Translations under genes and position numbers: made by a program
Notes under the pieces: generated by a model
Told to the model about the DNA's origin: nothing
Database searches by the model: none
What the model saw: only the letters and a program-made list of their open reading frames with translations
In this document: piece after piece, positions 54,201 to 62,597 of the stretch
Layout: each line of letters begins with the position of its first letter
How positions within the stretch are numbered: position 1 is the first letter of the stretch
Origin: Gammaproteobacteria bacterium 50_400_T64
GTDB taxonomy: Bacteria > Pseudomonadota > Gammaproteobacteria > Pseudomonadales > Porticoccaceae
Direction of reading: 5' to 3'
DNA length: 64,000 nt
NCBI GenBank assembly: GCA_002162755.1
Contig: MAAS01000013.1
Coordinates: 149,331-213,330 of the forward strand

Positions 54201-54288
54201 TTACCAGGCCGCTTTCGAGGCACAGAAAGCCCGCCTGCATGATTAAGACGAGTATTGCCGCTATGGTGATCCAGAGAGTGTCTATCAT
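51202..54288 (-). CDS. Ammonium transporter-PAS-GGDEF-EAL fusion protein
   Basis: A 1028-residue fusion. Residues 1-410 form an Amt/Rh domain: QAGFLCLESGLVRSKNSINV, FCGTAATLVSGAVAERMNYR, DFAGSTVVHSVGGW and PVHLFAGIWGTLAVAIF, which keep the conserved pore His pair and the aspartate. A PAS domain follows at about 450-560 (ILDAAMDSIITINDRGEMLA), then GGDEF (RWGGDEFVIIM near residue 665) and EAL (GFEALLRWQHPEY near 795; DDFGTGYSSLSYLKNFPVDI; AEGVETQEQL). Both cyclase and phosphodiesterase motifs are intact. It is probably an ammonium sensor that changes c-di-GMP. No GlnK gene is adjacent. Confidence 0.93.
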   Translation of the reverse strand: MIDTLWITIAAILVLIMQAGFLCLESGLVRSKNSINVAAKNISDFIVSGTLFWAIGFAIMFGDSIGGWFGSSHFFMSDDASPRLISIFLFQMMFCGTAATLVSGAVAERMNYRGYLVCTITIALLIYPLVGHWAWAGAISGTPTGWLELRGFVDFAGSTVVHSVGGWVALAALLVIGPRFGRFEQGNTRIPGSNVPVAVLGTMLIWFGWFGFNGGSTLAWNDAVPAILLNTCIASFWGAIGATALKYKIDDYIDVSNIINGTLGGLVAITASCHAVSAAEAAIIGLIGGIIALYGERWLEHLKIDDAIGVVPVHLFAGIWGTLAVAIFASPEVLANGLSNLQQLQAQLLGIGATGIFSFFTAFSLFKLINRYYPLRVSEEAERMGLNVAEHRVSTEVFDLLSSMNQQQQFANFSSPVPEEPFTEVGQIAQQYNRVIDRVNREIQQRDDTFAAFKNSEYHKGAILDAAMDSIITINDRGEMLAFNPSAEKCFGISAKQVLGINFFELFIADGEKKTALQSLAHGFSASEGLILKRRNITQLKRLDKELFPAEVVITQTTDSLSRNCEYALHIRDITQQIKLQNRLKSLAYSDPLTGLYNRTYFMNNLEKRIRFHQQTAGSVVLLFLDLDQFKKINDTLGHKVGDELLCEVASRLSTVTRDVDLVARWGGDEFVIIMSGAISSDAGTNKAQDILQIMRQPVDVGEQQLRVLSSIGIALSENGQVDAEHLLQHADLAMYKAKQSGRNTFRLFTEDMEQTVRQRFKLEVALPDAIAKNQFFLHYQPKADCHSNRIIGFEALLRWQHPEYGLIPPGDFIPIVDEDNLVIEIGEWVLNEVCRQLVEWRQQGLPVLPIAVNISGHHLHSPSLLPCVKQTLKIHGIESELIELEITEGVLTSNTEHSIAVMSALKSFGIKLSVDDFGTGYSSLSYLKNFPVDILKIDQTFVRDAAANIEDGAICKAIITLAKNLNLQIIAEGVETQEQLAFLKQHDCDSYQGYLFSHPLPAESVPAVLEGQPPPPQEQTSSAAIEE

Positions 54289-54375
54289 TTAATTGACAGC
54301 CAGCTTACGTGCGGTACTGATATCCATATCATGCCCTTTGATAAGTGTGTGAGTGAAGAGAGTTTAAGGCTGGCC

Positions 54376-54804
54376 TTAGTAAGGTTTAACCACCACTAAA
54401 ACCACAATGCCAATTAACAATAGTACTGGGGCTTCGTTAAACCAGCGATAAAACTGATGCTGGCGAGTGTTGAGCCCAGCCTGAAATTGGCGCATAAGTT
54501 GTCGGCAGGCAAAGTGATAGGCGACCAACAATACGACTAATGCTAATTTTGTTTTAAACCAGCCCTGGGCGAAATAGTACTCGGTGGCGAAGCCGACCAG
54601 CCAAACGCCGAACACTAGTGTGGCGATCATGGCGGGGGTGGCAATACCACGATATAGCTTACGCTCCATGATTTTAAAGCGCTCATTACTGATCTCATCG
54701 TCGGCCATGGCGTGGTAGACAAATAAGCGAGGGAGGTAGAACAGAGCGGCAAACCAGCAGACAAGGCTGATGATATGGAGGGCTAATACCCATTCATGGG
54801 GCAT
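54376..54804 (-). CDS. hemJ: HemJ-like protoporphyrinogen oxidase (membrane)
   Basis: A 142-residue protein with four membrane helices. It begins MPHEWVLALHIISLVCWFAA and contains the conserved His of the first helix; ERKLYRGIATPAMIATLVFG and FKTKLALVVLLVAYHFACRQ match HemJ, which makes protoporphyrin IX. In Pseudomonas a similar gene lies beside argC, as here with the chloride-channel gene between. Other UPF0093-like functions cannot be excluded. Confidence 0.88.
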   Translation of the reverse strand: MPHEWVLALHIISLVCWFAALFYLPRLFVYHAMADDEISNERFKIMERKLYRGIATPAMIATLVFGVWLVGFATEYYFAQGWFKTKLALVVLLVAYHFACRQLMRQFQAGLNTRQHQFYRWFNEAPVLLLIGIVVLVVVKPY

Positions 54805-54871
54805 GGTGTGCGGACTCCTGTTGTTGGGGTGGTGCTGGTGAAAATTGCCAGCAGTTTACCGGATAAGGAGT

Positions 54872-56632
54872 CTACTGATAATAGTTGTCGATCTGATCCC
54901 GGGTAATGATACCGGCAACCGGTGATGAGGTATCGGTGGCGGGCTGGATCACATGTACTGCGAAGCCATTATTTTCACGGATCAGCACGAGTGCTTCTTG
55001 CAGCGTGGAGCGCGAATGAATGGGATGTAGCCGCCAACGTTCACCGGCTATTGCCATTAAATCAATGACTTCCTGCGCCCCATCATCGGCTTCTATGGCC
55101 TGTATGTGGTGTGCGAGATCGCTGGGTCTGAGAATAAAGTGATCACCACTGTCATCTTCTATGACAATCCAGTCGGGGTGTTGATTGAGTAGCACCTCGG
55201 CCTGGTCGAAAGGTAGCCAGGGGCTGTGAGAGATGAAATTGCGATTCATCAGACTGGTGACGCCGGCTCGGCTTAAGCTCTGAAAAACGGGGGAGGTGAA
55301 AGATTCAGGGTTTCTGCCAATCAGAAAGAGCCCGGGCAAGCCGCTGGTTAAGCGAGCAGTGATGGTGGCAATCACAATGACCAGCATTGCGGGCAGCAGA
55401 ATGGCCGAATTGTAGGTGAGTTCCAGCAGGGCCATTAGAGCGGCGAGGGGAGCGTTGAGCACGCCGGCCATCATTGCACCCATGCCAAGTGTGGCGTAAA
55501 AACCGCTACTGGCGGCATTGTCGGGGCTCAAACTGGCGCCAACCATACCGATAGCACCGCCCAAACAAGCGCCGATAACGAGGGTGGGGCCAATGCTGCC
55601 ACCGGGGACGCCGAGGGCAATAGTCACCGTTGAAAGCAGTAATTTTGTGACGGCAATTGTCAGTAATAAAGTAAAGCTGAAGCCTCCCAGCATGGCTGTT
55701 TCAACGGTATCGTAACCGACGCCCATTACCTGGGGCACGAAGGCGGCGGCAAGGCTGGTGAGTACCCCTGCAGCAAACAGGCGAGTGGTTAGTGACAGGG
55801 TTTTTAAACCTTGAATGTATTTATGCAGTTTGAGGACGACGCTACTGGCGAGGCCGACAATAATGCCGCAGAAGATCAAAAAAGGCAGTTCGAGCATACT
55901 GCCCATCGCCAGGGCGGGGATGGAGAAGGCCGGGGCATCGCCAAAGCAGACTCTGCTGATTAATGCGCCGGAGACGGAGGCAATAATGATGGGGATAAAC
56001 CCGGTCACCGTGTATTCCATCAACACCACTTCCATAGCAAAAATAACGCCCGCTAGGGGTGTGTTGAAGGAGGCGGCGATAGCGGCGGCAACACCGCAGC
56101 CGACCATGATGCGTAGGCTGTTATTGGGTAGCCCAAGTTTTTGGCCGAGTAAGCTAGAGCAGGTTGCACCGAGATGTACGGCAGGCCCTTCGCGACCGAC
56201 CGAGTGTCCCGACAATGCAGCGAGTGAACCGGCGACAAACTGGATGATGGCGTTGCTCGCGGGTAAGTGGGCCTGATGCTGCTGATAACGCTCAATAACA
56301 TGGCCGACACCGCATTGGCGCTCGGTTTTGGATCGTCCCCGCATGACTAGTGCGATAAGCAGCATGCCGACTAAAGGAATAATGAGCCGGGCTTCTATGG
56401 GTAAAGATTCGAAGCCTTCGCTATCGTGGGCGGGCAGGAACAACTCAAGAGGCCATTCGATGGCAAGGCGAAAAGCAACTGCGATAAGGCCGGTAACTAT
56501 GCCGCTGGCGAGTCCCAATAAAGCCAGTTGAGGGAGTGCGTCAACATGAGCCAGGCGATGCCGAAAGTGAGTAAATATAGCGTCGACTCGTCCTTGCGAA
56601 GGGCTTGATAGGTTTTTATCAGGTGGCAGCAT
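54872..56632 (-). CDS. ClC chloride channel/transporter with CBS domains
   Basis: A 586-residue protein. The ClC core has GHSVGREGPAVHLGATCSSL (the GxxxP selectivity loop GREGP), GCGVAAAIAASFNTPLAGVI and VPGGSIGPTLVIGACLGG. Two CBS domains at the C-terminus (around FDQAEVLLNQHPDWIVIEDD and RSTLQEALVLIRENNGFAVH) probably give nucleotide regulation. The start is placed at the ATG 56632 (MLPPDKNL); the longer reading frame upstream contains atypical sequence that overlaps the divergent argC. Confidence 0.92.
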   Translation of the reverse strand: MLPPDKNLSSPSQGRVDAIFTHFRHRLAHVDALPQLALLGLASGIVTGLIAVAFRLAIEWPLELFLPAHDSEGFESLPIEARLIIPLVGMLLIALVMRGRSKTERQCGVGHVIERYQQHQAHLPASNAIIQFVAGSLAALSGHSVGREGPAVHLGATCSSLLGQKLGLPNNSLRIMVGCGVAAAIAASFNTPLAGVIFAMEVVLMEYTVTGFIPIIIASVSGALISRVCFGDAPAFSIPALAMGSMLELPFLIFCGIIVGLASSVVLKLHKYIQGLKTLSLTTRLFAAGVLTSLAAAFVPQVMGVGYDTVETAMLGGFSFTLLLTIAVTKLLLSTVTIALGVPGGSIGPTLVIGACLGGAIGMVGASLSPDNAASSGFYATLGMGAMMAGVLNAPLAALMALLELTYNSAILLPAMLVIVIATITARLTSGLPGLFLIGRNPESFTSPVFQSLSRAGVTSLMNRNFISHSPWLPFDQAEVLLNQHPDWIVIEDDSGDHFILRPSDLAHHIQAIEADDGAQEVIDLMAIAGERWRLHPIHSRSTLQEALVLIRENNGFAVHVIQPATDTSSPVAGIITRDQIDNYYQ

Positions 56633-56728
56633 AGTTATTATGTCGATTACATGAGCGGCGAGCTTAGCATGCGCCTTGGTTGCGGTATGATAGCGGGTTC
56701 CCACGATTTTAAGATGAGGTAAGCGGGC

Positions 56729-57760
56729 GTGATAAAGGCAAGTATTGTAGGTGGAACGGGTTATACCGGGGTTGAGTTGTTGCGTTTGCTGGCCATGCAC
56801 CCCGAGGTGGACGTCTCGGCGATTACTTCGCGCAGTGAAAGTGGCTTGCCTGTTGCCGATCTCTTCCCCAGCCTGCGGGGTCATTTCGATCTGCGTTTTA
56901 GTGAGCCGGATCCCGATCAGCTTGCCGAGGCCGATGTGGTGTTTTTTGCTACCCCCCATGGTGTGGCGCAGGCAATGGTGCCTGAGATTCTTAAGCGTGG
57001 AGCGCGAGTGATCGATCTGTCGGCAGATTTTCGCATCAAGGATCAGCAGCTCTGGGAAAAGTGGTACAACCAGACTCACGCCTGCCCGGAATTAATAGCC
57101 GAGGCCGTTTACGGTTTGCCCGAAGTGAATCGCGAAGCCATACGTTCTGCTCGCTTGATTGCCTGCCCGGGTTGCTACCCGACCAGTGTGCAGCTGGGTT
57201 TTTTGCCTTTGCTCGAAAAAGGCCTGGTATCGACCGATGACTTGATTGCCAACGCTGCATCGGGAGCCAGTGGCGCCGGTCGACAGGCCAAGATTGATAA
57301 TTTGCACACCGAGGTGAGTGATAGCTTTAAGGCCTATGCGGCAGGGGGGCATCGTCATTTGCCAGAGATCGTCCAGGGTTTGGCGCTTTTTGCTAATAAA
57401 TCTGTAGGCCTGACCTTTGTGCCCCATTTGCTGCCGATAGTGCGAGGTATTCATTCCACCCTCTACGCAACCCTGCTTGATACGAGTGTTGATCTGCAGG
57501 CCTTGTTTGAAAGTCGCTATGCCGATGAGCCTTTTGTTGATGTGATGCCCGAGGGTGCGCACCCGCAAACACGCAGTGTGCGGGGCTCGAATGTGTGTCG
57601 TATCAGTGTGGTCAGGCCGCAGGATGGCGACAAGGTTGTGGTGATGTCGGCAATTGATAATCTGGTGAAAGGGGCTTCCGGCCAGGCGGTGCAAAATATG
57701 AATGTTATGTTCGGGCTGTTGGAAACCAGCGGCCTTGAAGCGCCGCCCTTGTTGCCTTAG
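56729..57760 (+). CDS. argC: N-acetyl-gamma-glutamyl-phosphate reductase
   Basis: ArgC is the NADPH-dependent third step of arginine synthesis. The 343-residue protein starts at a GTG ([20 protein letters not shown]), preceded by GAGG. The catalytic Cys is in [40 protein letters not shown] and [12 protein letters not shown] are conserved. The gene begins the conserved argC-DUF6776-bactofilin-erpA run. Confidence 0.97.
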   Translation: MIKASIVGGTGYTGVELLRLLAMHPEVDVSAITSRSESGLPVADLFPSLRGHFDLRFSEPDPDQLAEADVVFFATPHGVAQAMVPEILKRGARVIDLSADFRIKDQQLWEKWYNQTHACPELIAEAVYGLPEVNREAIRSARLIACPGCYPTSVQLGFLPLLEKGLVSTDDLIANAASGASGAGRQAKIDNLHTEVSDSFKAYAAGGHRHLPEIVQGLALFANKSVGLTFVPHLLPIVRGIHSTLYATLLDTSVDLQALFESRYADEPFVDVMPEGAHPQTRSVRGSNVCRISVVRPQDGDKVVVMSAIDNLVKGASGQAVQNMNVMFGLLETSGLEAPPLLP

Positions 57761-57799
57761 GTTAGTATTCCAACAATAAAAGGTTGCCGGAGTACTTCA

Positions 57800-58522
57800 G
57801 TGGATACGTATTTTAATCGCCTAATGGATAGTAGTATCGGTCTATTGGCCTTGCTGGCGCTGGCTTTGCTGGTCGGGATTGGCGGTGGCTTTCTGTTGGG
57901 TAGTGAGTATTTTTCCGAGGCGACAGTCGAGCACCGTCAACTGCGGGTTGATTTTGATCAGCAGGCAGCAAAATTTGCGGAGCAAGAGCATCAGCAGTTG
58001 GCGTTGCAGTTGGGCGCTGAAGTTGATCGGCAGGCGCTGGAAAAAATGCGCAGGACAGTCGTTGTGCTTGACCGAAAGCTGTCGGCATATCAGGAAGAGC
58101 TGGATCTTTACCGCAGCCTGGTTAAAAGCGAACAGTTGGCAAAAGGGCTGCAAATATCCAGTTTTCTGATCCGGTCGACAGAAACCCCCGGAATTTATCG
58201 CTACCGTTTTGCCCTGCGGAAGACGGAAGGTTTGTCGAAAACGACGAAGGTAAGTTTCTCCGTCGACGTTGAAGGTGTGTTGGCGGGTAAGGCAGTACAT
58301 TATTCATTAGCGCAATTGGATTCGAGCGTCGAGTCTATGCCAGTAAAAAGCAAGTTTAAGTATTTTCAACTTATCGAAGGGGTAATGCATTTACCCGATG
58401 GGTTTGAGCCAGCGTTAATTCGAGCAACAATTTGGCCCTCGACAAAGAAAGCTCGCAGTAAGGAGTTGGTCTTATCGTGGGATTTTGCCAGAGGGCAGAC
58501 AGAAAATAATAGAGGTGAGTGA
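57800..58522 (+). CDS. DUF6776-like membrane protein with coiled coil
   Basis: A 240-residue protein starting at a GTG. A single N-terminal membrane helix (LLALLALALLVGIGGGFLLG) is followed by a coiled-coil-like region (about 50-115, rich in Q, E and L) and a C-terminal domain that ends in ELVLSWDFARGQ. Such proteins follow argC in Pseudomonas, before a bactofilin. The function is unknown; it may be a scaffold for the bactofilin next door. Confidence 0.75.
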   Translation: MDTYFNRLMDSSIGLLALLALALLVGIGGGFLLGSEYFSEATVEHRQLRVDFDQQAAKFAEQEHQQLALQLGAEVDRQALEKMRRTVVVLDRKLSAYQEELDLYRSLVKSEQLAKGLQISSFLIRSTETPGIYRYRFALRKTEGLSKTTKVSFSVDVEGVLAGKAVHYSLAQLDSSVESMPVKSKFKYFQLIEGVMHLPDGFEPALIRATIWPSTKKARSKELVLSWDFARGQTENNRGE

Positions 58523-58974
58523 TGCGCAGGGATAAAAAATCCAGAAGAGGGACGGCTACACCAACCTTGATCGCTAAAGGTACGTGTATTGTTGGTGAGA
58601 TTCACTTTAGTGGCAGCCTGGAGATAGAAGGTCAGGTTAAGGGTAATATTGAAGCAGCTGGTGATGATGCCGATGCCTGCGTAAGAATACGCGACACGGG
58701 TGTTGTTATTGGTCAGGTGAAGGCCCCCGTGGTGATTGTTAGCGGCAACATAGAGGGTGATATTTATGCCGCGAAGCAGGTTGAACTTGCTTCCCAGGCT
58801 GTCGTCAAAGGGGATATCCACTACGCCTTGCTCGAAATCGAGAAAGGTGCTCAGGTGAATGGTGGCTTCGTGCAGGAAGAAGAAAGTGCGTTTGCAGCGA
58901 GCCCGGAAGCTGAAAAAAACAAGGTGGCAAGCCATCTTGAGACTGTTGGCGACGGGGGTATGCGGCAAGCTTAA
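58522..58974 (+). CDS. Bactofilin (polymer-forming cytoskeletal protein)
   Basis: A 150-residue protein with a central bactofilin right-handed beta-helix: LIAKGTCIVGEIHFSGSLEI, then EGQVKGNIEAAGDD and VSGNIEGDIYAAKQVELASQ. Bactofilins polymerise without nucleotides and position envelope machinery. The start is the ATG in a TGATG overlap with the preceding gene. The arginine-rich N-terminus and flexible tail flank the core. Confidence 0.92.
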   Translation: MRRDKKSRRGTATPTLIAKGTCIVGEIHFSGSLEIEGQVKGNIEAAGDDADACVRIRDTGVVIGQVKAPVVIVSGNIEGDIYAAKQVELASQAVVKGDIHYALLEIEKGAQVNGGFVQEEESAFAASPEAEKNKVASHLETVGDGGMRQA

Positions 58975-59065
58975 ACGTTGCTATTTGTGTTTTTGCCCCC
59001 ATACTAACGAGAAGCAAGTTATTACAAAATAAGCTTTAAAAGACAGAGAGAAGTTGGAGTTATTA

Positions 59066-59419
59066 ATGACGGTAGCAGAAACATTCATCCCCAGCGCGCT
59101 TAATGTGACCAATAGCGCTGTGCATAAAGTGAAAACCCTGGTTGAAGAAGAGGGCAACCCCGACCTCAAGTTGCGCGTGTACGTCACTGGTGGCGGCTGC
59201 TCCGGGTTTCAGTACGGTTTTACCTTTGACGAAGCCGTAGCCGAAGATGATACCCGGGTTGATAGAGAGGGTGTCACTGTGCTGGTCGATTCTTTGAGCT
59301 TTCAGTACCTCTCAGGTGCTGAGCTCGATTACTCCGAAGGGCTCGAAGGCTCTCGGTTTGTGGTCAATAATCCCAATGCTGCGACCACCTGTGGTTGTGG
59401 TGCTTCATTTTCGATCTAA
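59066..59419 (+). CDS. erpA: Iron-sulfur carrier protein ErpA
   Basis: ErpA is an A-type Fe-S carrier. The 117-residue protein contains the cluster-binding Cys in [13 protein letters not shown] and the CxC motif [11 protein letters not shown]. Chosen start [10 protein letters not shown] has a GGAG ribosome-binding site six bases upstream. It follows a bactofilin gene and precedes a DsrE-like gene; anmK is convergent. Confidence 0.97.
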   Translation: MTVAETFIPSALNVTNSAVHKVKTLVEEEGNPDLKLRVYVTGGGCSGFQYGFTFDEAVAEDDTRVDREGVTVLVDSLSFQYLSGAELDYSEGLEGSRFVVNNPNAATTCGCGASFSI

Positions 59420-59438
59420 AACACACAAGCGGTACCCC

Positions 59439-59912
59439 TTGCAGCAGGTAGGACTTATTACTACCCGGCTTAGCCGCTTAGCACCCCTGCTTTTTTTGTT
59501 GGTGTTCTTCCACTTAACAGCGCTGGCGGAGGCTCCGCAAAGTGCAGTACCCGGCTACCTCGTTCGTATTGATCAGAATAAACCTGAGGAGGTAGAGGCT
59601 GCACTGCTGCGAGCCGAGGCCTTCTATCTGGAGAGCTCACCACTTCTTTCAAAATCACCACCGATTGCTCTGGTGCTGCACGGCCCCGAAGTCGAGATAT
59701 TCTTCCGCGAAAACTACAAGCGTTATAAAAACATTGTTGATCTCGCTGCGCGGCTAACGGCCTTTCAGGTGGTCGATATTAAAATCTGCCGTACCCGATT
59801 ACGTTTTCTTGAGCAAGATGAGGCAAGTCTATTTCCCTTTGTCGGCACGGTGGCCTTTGGCCCCGATGAAATAGCGCGACTGACAGAAGAAGAGGGTTAT
59901 GTGCGCTTTTAG
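59439..59912 (+). CDS. DsrE-like secreted protein
   Basis: A 157-residue protein if started at a TTG near 59439. The N-terminal segment RLAPLLFLLVFFHLTALAEA is a good signal peptide. The mature part (IALVLHGPEVEIFFRENYKR, VDIKICRTRLRFLEQD, FVGTVAFGPDEIARL) has the general look of the periplasmic DsrE/DsrF family, with a lone Cys in IKICRTRL. The start is uncertain because no strong ribosome-binding site was seen, and a longer frame overlaps erpA. It may be co-transcribed with erpA. Confidence 0.65.
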   Translation: MQQVGLITTRLSRLAPLLFLLVFFHLTALAEAPQSAVPGYLVRIDQNKPEEVEAALLRAEAFYLESSPLLSKSPPIALVLHGPEVEIFFRENYKRYKNIVDLAARLTAFQVVDIKICRTRLRFLEQDEASLFPFVGTVAFGPDEIARLTEEEGYVRF

Positions 59913-59930
59913 TGAGATGGTGATCGACGA

Positions 59931-61064
59931 TTAGTCGAGATAACTCGGATAAATCCCACCCAAAATAGTTAAGCCTTTTGCCCCCGTTACAGCGGGTAAA
60001 TTACCAGCCAGCCCTGCGAGTGTTTGGCGTGCGAGCCAGGCAAAGGCTGCAGCCTCTACCCACTCGGGTGAAATGCCCAGCTCGGCTGTACTGCCGGCTT
60101 TTGCAGGCTTCAGTAAGCTGCTGAGACTAAGCATAAGCGCTGTGTTCAATGCGCCACCACCGCAGATAAAAACTTCATCTATCTCTATCGGTAGCGCTTT
60201 TAGCGCGTCGACAATGGTTTCGGCAGTGAAGGCAAGCAGCGTTGCTTGTACGCATCCGGGTGAGAGGTGGCCGAACTTCTTTAATTCTTGATCTAGCCAC
60301 TGTCGATTGAATTCCTCTCGGCCAGTGCTCTTTGGTGCCGGGCGTCGTAGGAAGGGGTGGGTTTTCAATTGCTCAAGTAGATGTGGGTCGCTTGAGTGCT
60401 GGCTGGCCCACTGGCCGCCGTCGTCGAAGGCTTTATCTTTGTGTTGTTTTATCCAGTCGTCGAGTAGGCGATTACCGGGGCCGGTGTCGAAGCCGAGCAC
60501 CTGGCCCTTTGCGGGCAGCAGGGTGATGTTGCTGATGCCACCAATATTGACGATGGCTCTATTGTGTTTGTCGCTGTGGAAAACGGCGTGGTGAAAGGCC
60601 GGTACTAGCGGTGCTGCTTGTCCGCCAAGAGCCATGTCTCTACGCCTGAAGTCGGCCACGGTGGTGATGTCCGTGCGTGCAGCAATAATGTTGGGATCGC
60701 CGATTTGTAGCGTAAAAGGATGGGGTGTGTCGCCGCCGGGCGGACGATGCCGTACGGTTTGCCCATGGCTACCTATCGCGATGATGTCGCTAGCCTGTAG
60801 TCCGGCCTGCTCCAGCAAGGTGCTTGTCGCTTGTGCGAAGCAAAGCCCCAGTTGTTGGTCGCTACTGCCGAGCGTGTCAATGTCGTCGTCGCCCGGTAAA
60901 AAGAGAGACCTGATCGCCGTCTGTAGATGTTTGGGAATTGGCTGGGAGTGCGTGGCAACTATACTGGCTTTGCCCTGGGCGAGGTCGACAATGGCGCTGT
61001 CTATGCCGTCCATGCTAGTGCCAGACATCAAGCCTATGTAGAGCTCACGGGAAGCTTGGCTCAT
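59931..61064 (-). CDS. anmK: Anhydro-N-acetylmuramic acid kinase
   Basis: AnmK phosphorylates and opens anhydroMurNAc from peptidoglycan recycling. The 377-residue protein has GLMSGTSMDGIDSAIVDL at the start, GSHGQTVRHRPP, VNIGGISNITLLP and FDTGPGNRLLDDWI, the family's ATPase motifs. It lies after the M23 peptidase gene on the same strand, so cleavage and recycling of cell wall are encoded side by side. Confidence 0.97.
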   Translation of the reverse strand: MSQASRELYIGLMSGTSMDGIDSAIVDLAQGKASIVATHSQPIPKHLQTAIRSLFLPGDDDIDTLGSSDQQLGLCFAQATSTLLEQAGLQASDIIAIGSHGQTVRHRPPGGDTPHPFTLQIGDPNIIAARTDITTVADFRRRDMALGGQAAPLVPAFHHAVFHSDKHNRAIVNIGGISNITLLPAKGQVLGFDTGPGNRLLDDWIKQHKDKAFDDGGQWASQHSSDPHLLEQLKTHPFLRRPAPKSTGREEFNRQWLDQELKKFGHLSPGCVQATLLAFTAETIVDALKALPIEIDEVFICGGGALNTALMLSLSSLLKPAKAGSTAELGISPEWVEAAAFAWLARQTLAGLAGNLPAVTGAKGLTILGGIYPSYLD

Positions 61065-61079
61065 TTATGTTGCCGGGTT

Positions 61080-62429
61080 TTAGTCGTGGGTATCGGCTTG
61101 AGCAATCAGCATGCCGTTGTGCTGGCTCAGCTGATTGAGTAGCGGCACAGTTTGGGCGATGAATTCGTTGCGCTGATTTTTGGCGATGGTTTTGGCGTCG
61201 GGTAGCTTCACCGTACGAGGATTGCGGTGAACGCCGTTGACCAGGAATTCATAGTGCAAGTGTGGGCCGGTAGCGTAGCCCGTAGAGCCAACTGTGCCGA
61301 TGGTGTCTCCCTGGTCGACATGCTTGCCTTTGCGCGTGAGCCGTTTGGTCAGATGCAGGTACTTGGTGACGTATTTTCCACCGTGTTGAATAAACACATA
61401 GTTGCCGTTTGCCTTGCTATAGCCACTGGCGATGACTTTGCCATCACCAGCAGAGTATACGGGGGTGCCGCGTGGGGCTGCATAATCCACTCCGCGATGG
61501 GCTTTAATGCGTTTGTGTACCGGGTGCTTGCGGCGCAAGCTGAAATTGGAGCTGATGCGGGTGAAGTCCAGTGGTGCTCGGAGGAAAGCCTTCCGCATGG
61601 GCTTGCCATCGGGGGTGTAGTAGTTGATGGCTCCGTCTTGCTCTATATAGCGTACAGCTCTGAAAGTTTTGCCGTGATTGGTAAAAGTGGCAGCGAGGAT
61701 GTCTCCAGTGCCGACTTTCTCGCCGTTAAGGAATTTTTCGTCATAGAGGACGCTAAATTCATCGCCCTTGCGAATGTCGAGGGCGAAATCAATATCCCAG
61801 CCGAAGATGTTGGCTAGTTCCATGATTTTGGCCTGACTTAAACCGGCTTTGTTTGCGTCGAAAGACAGAGAGTTGTTAATGGTGGCTGTTGTGTGAGTCG
61901 GGATAAGATCGGGCTGGAGGATGACTTTTGTGCCCTCGAAGCCATTTTCGCCGCGCTCGTAAAGATAGTGCTCAAGGCTTGAACGCGTATATTTGACCTG
62001 CGCTAGTTTGCCTTCTTCGTTTAAAGCGATGGCAATGTACTCGCCGGGGCGTAGGCGTCGAAGTGGTTTTTGCTCGGTGCTTGCATTGGCGACGGTGTAG
62101 ACGTCACTGGCGTTGAGGCCGAGACGTTTGAAGGCAGTAGTTAAGTTGTCGCCAGGGGTGATTGTTGTTTTCTGCCAATTTGGGGGCTGGGGTGTTGTCT
62201 GGGTGTTGCCTGCCTTGGGCTGGGTGGCAGATGTAAGCTTGGCTTGGCCTGGTGTTTGTGCATCTGTGGGCAGGTCAACGGCGATGACATTGCGCTTGGC
62301 CTGGACATTCTTGGAGGGAAGAAAAGATATGACTCCAATCAGGCAAACTGCGACGGCAGTTACTGCTGCGAGATGTTTCTTCGGGAGTTTTATCTCCCCT
62401 TTTGAGCTTGTTTTTCGGCTGGCTTGCAT
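61080..62429 (-). CDS. mepM: M23 peptidase with OapA/LysM-like domain (MepM-like)
   Basis: A 449-residue protein with an N-terminal basic stretch and a membrane anchor (HLAAVTAVAVCLIGVISFLP). The OapA/LysM-like region is near TITPGDNLTTAFKRLGLNAS. The zinc metallopeptidase domain has HRGVDYAAPRGTPVYSAGDG and TGPHLHYEFLVNG, giving the H-x-x-x-D and H-x-H zinc ligands. It should cut peptide cross-links in peptidoglycan. It is divergent from tyrS. Confidence 0.95.
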   Translation of the reverse strand: MQASRKTSSKGEIKLPKKHLAAVTAVAVCLIGVISFLPSKNVQAKRNVIAVDLPTDAQTPGQAKLTSATQPKAGNTQTTPQPPNWQKTTITPGDNLTTAFKRLGLNASDVYTVANASTEQKPLRRLRPGEYIAIALNEEGKLAQVKYTRSSLEHYLYERGENGFEGTKVILQPDLIPTHTTATINNSLSFDANKAGLSQAKIMELANIFGWDIDFALDIRKGDEFSVLYDEKFLNGEKVGTGDILAATFTNHGKTFRAVRYIEQDGAINYYTPDGKPMRKAFLRAPLDFTRISSNFSLRRKHPVHKRIKAHRGVDYAAPRGTPVYSAGDGKVIASGYSKANGNYVFIQHGGKYVTKYLHLTKRLTRKGKHVDQGDTIGTVGSTGYATGPHLHYEFLVNGVHRNPRTVKLPDAKTIAKNQRNEFIAQTVPLLNQLSQHNGMLIAQADTHD

Positions 62430-62597
62430 GAGCTTGTGTGTTCCGCTGGAGCTGTCTAAGCAAAGACGGTGATTTATAACAAAATACGGCGATAACTTAA
62501 AGTTGTGATGGGCAAGTATGTGGTGTAAGTGGCATTTGTTTTTATGGGGCTATCCTGTATCGTTCGGCTCTTTTTGGTATATGAGGCTGGTGAAGTA

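Noticed and set aside
56633-57079. N-terminal extension of the ClC protein
   Set aside because: This lies opposite argC and shows no ClC similarity; the ATG at 56632 gives a normal length.
62529-62597. N-terminal extension of TyrS
   Set aside because: It is hydrophobic and unlike any TyrS; the next ATG matches the family start.
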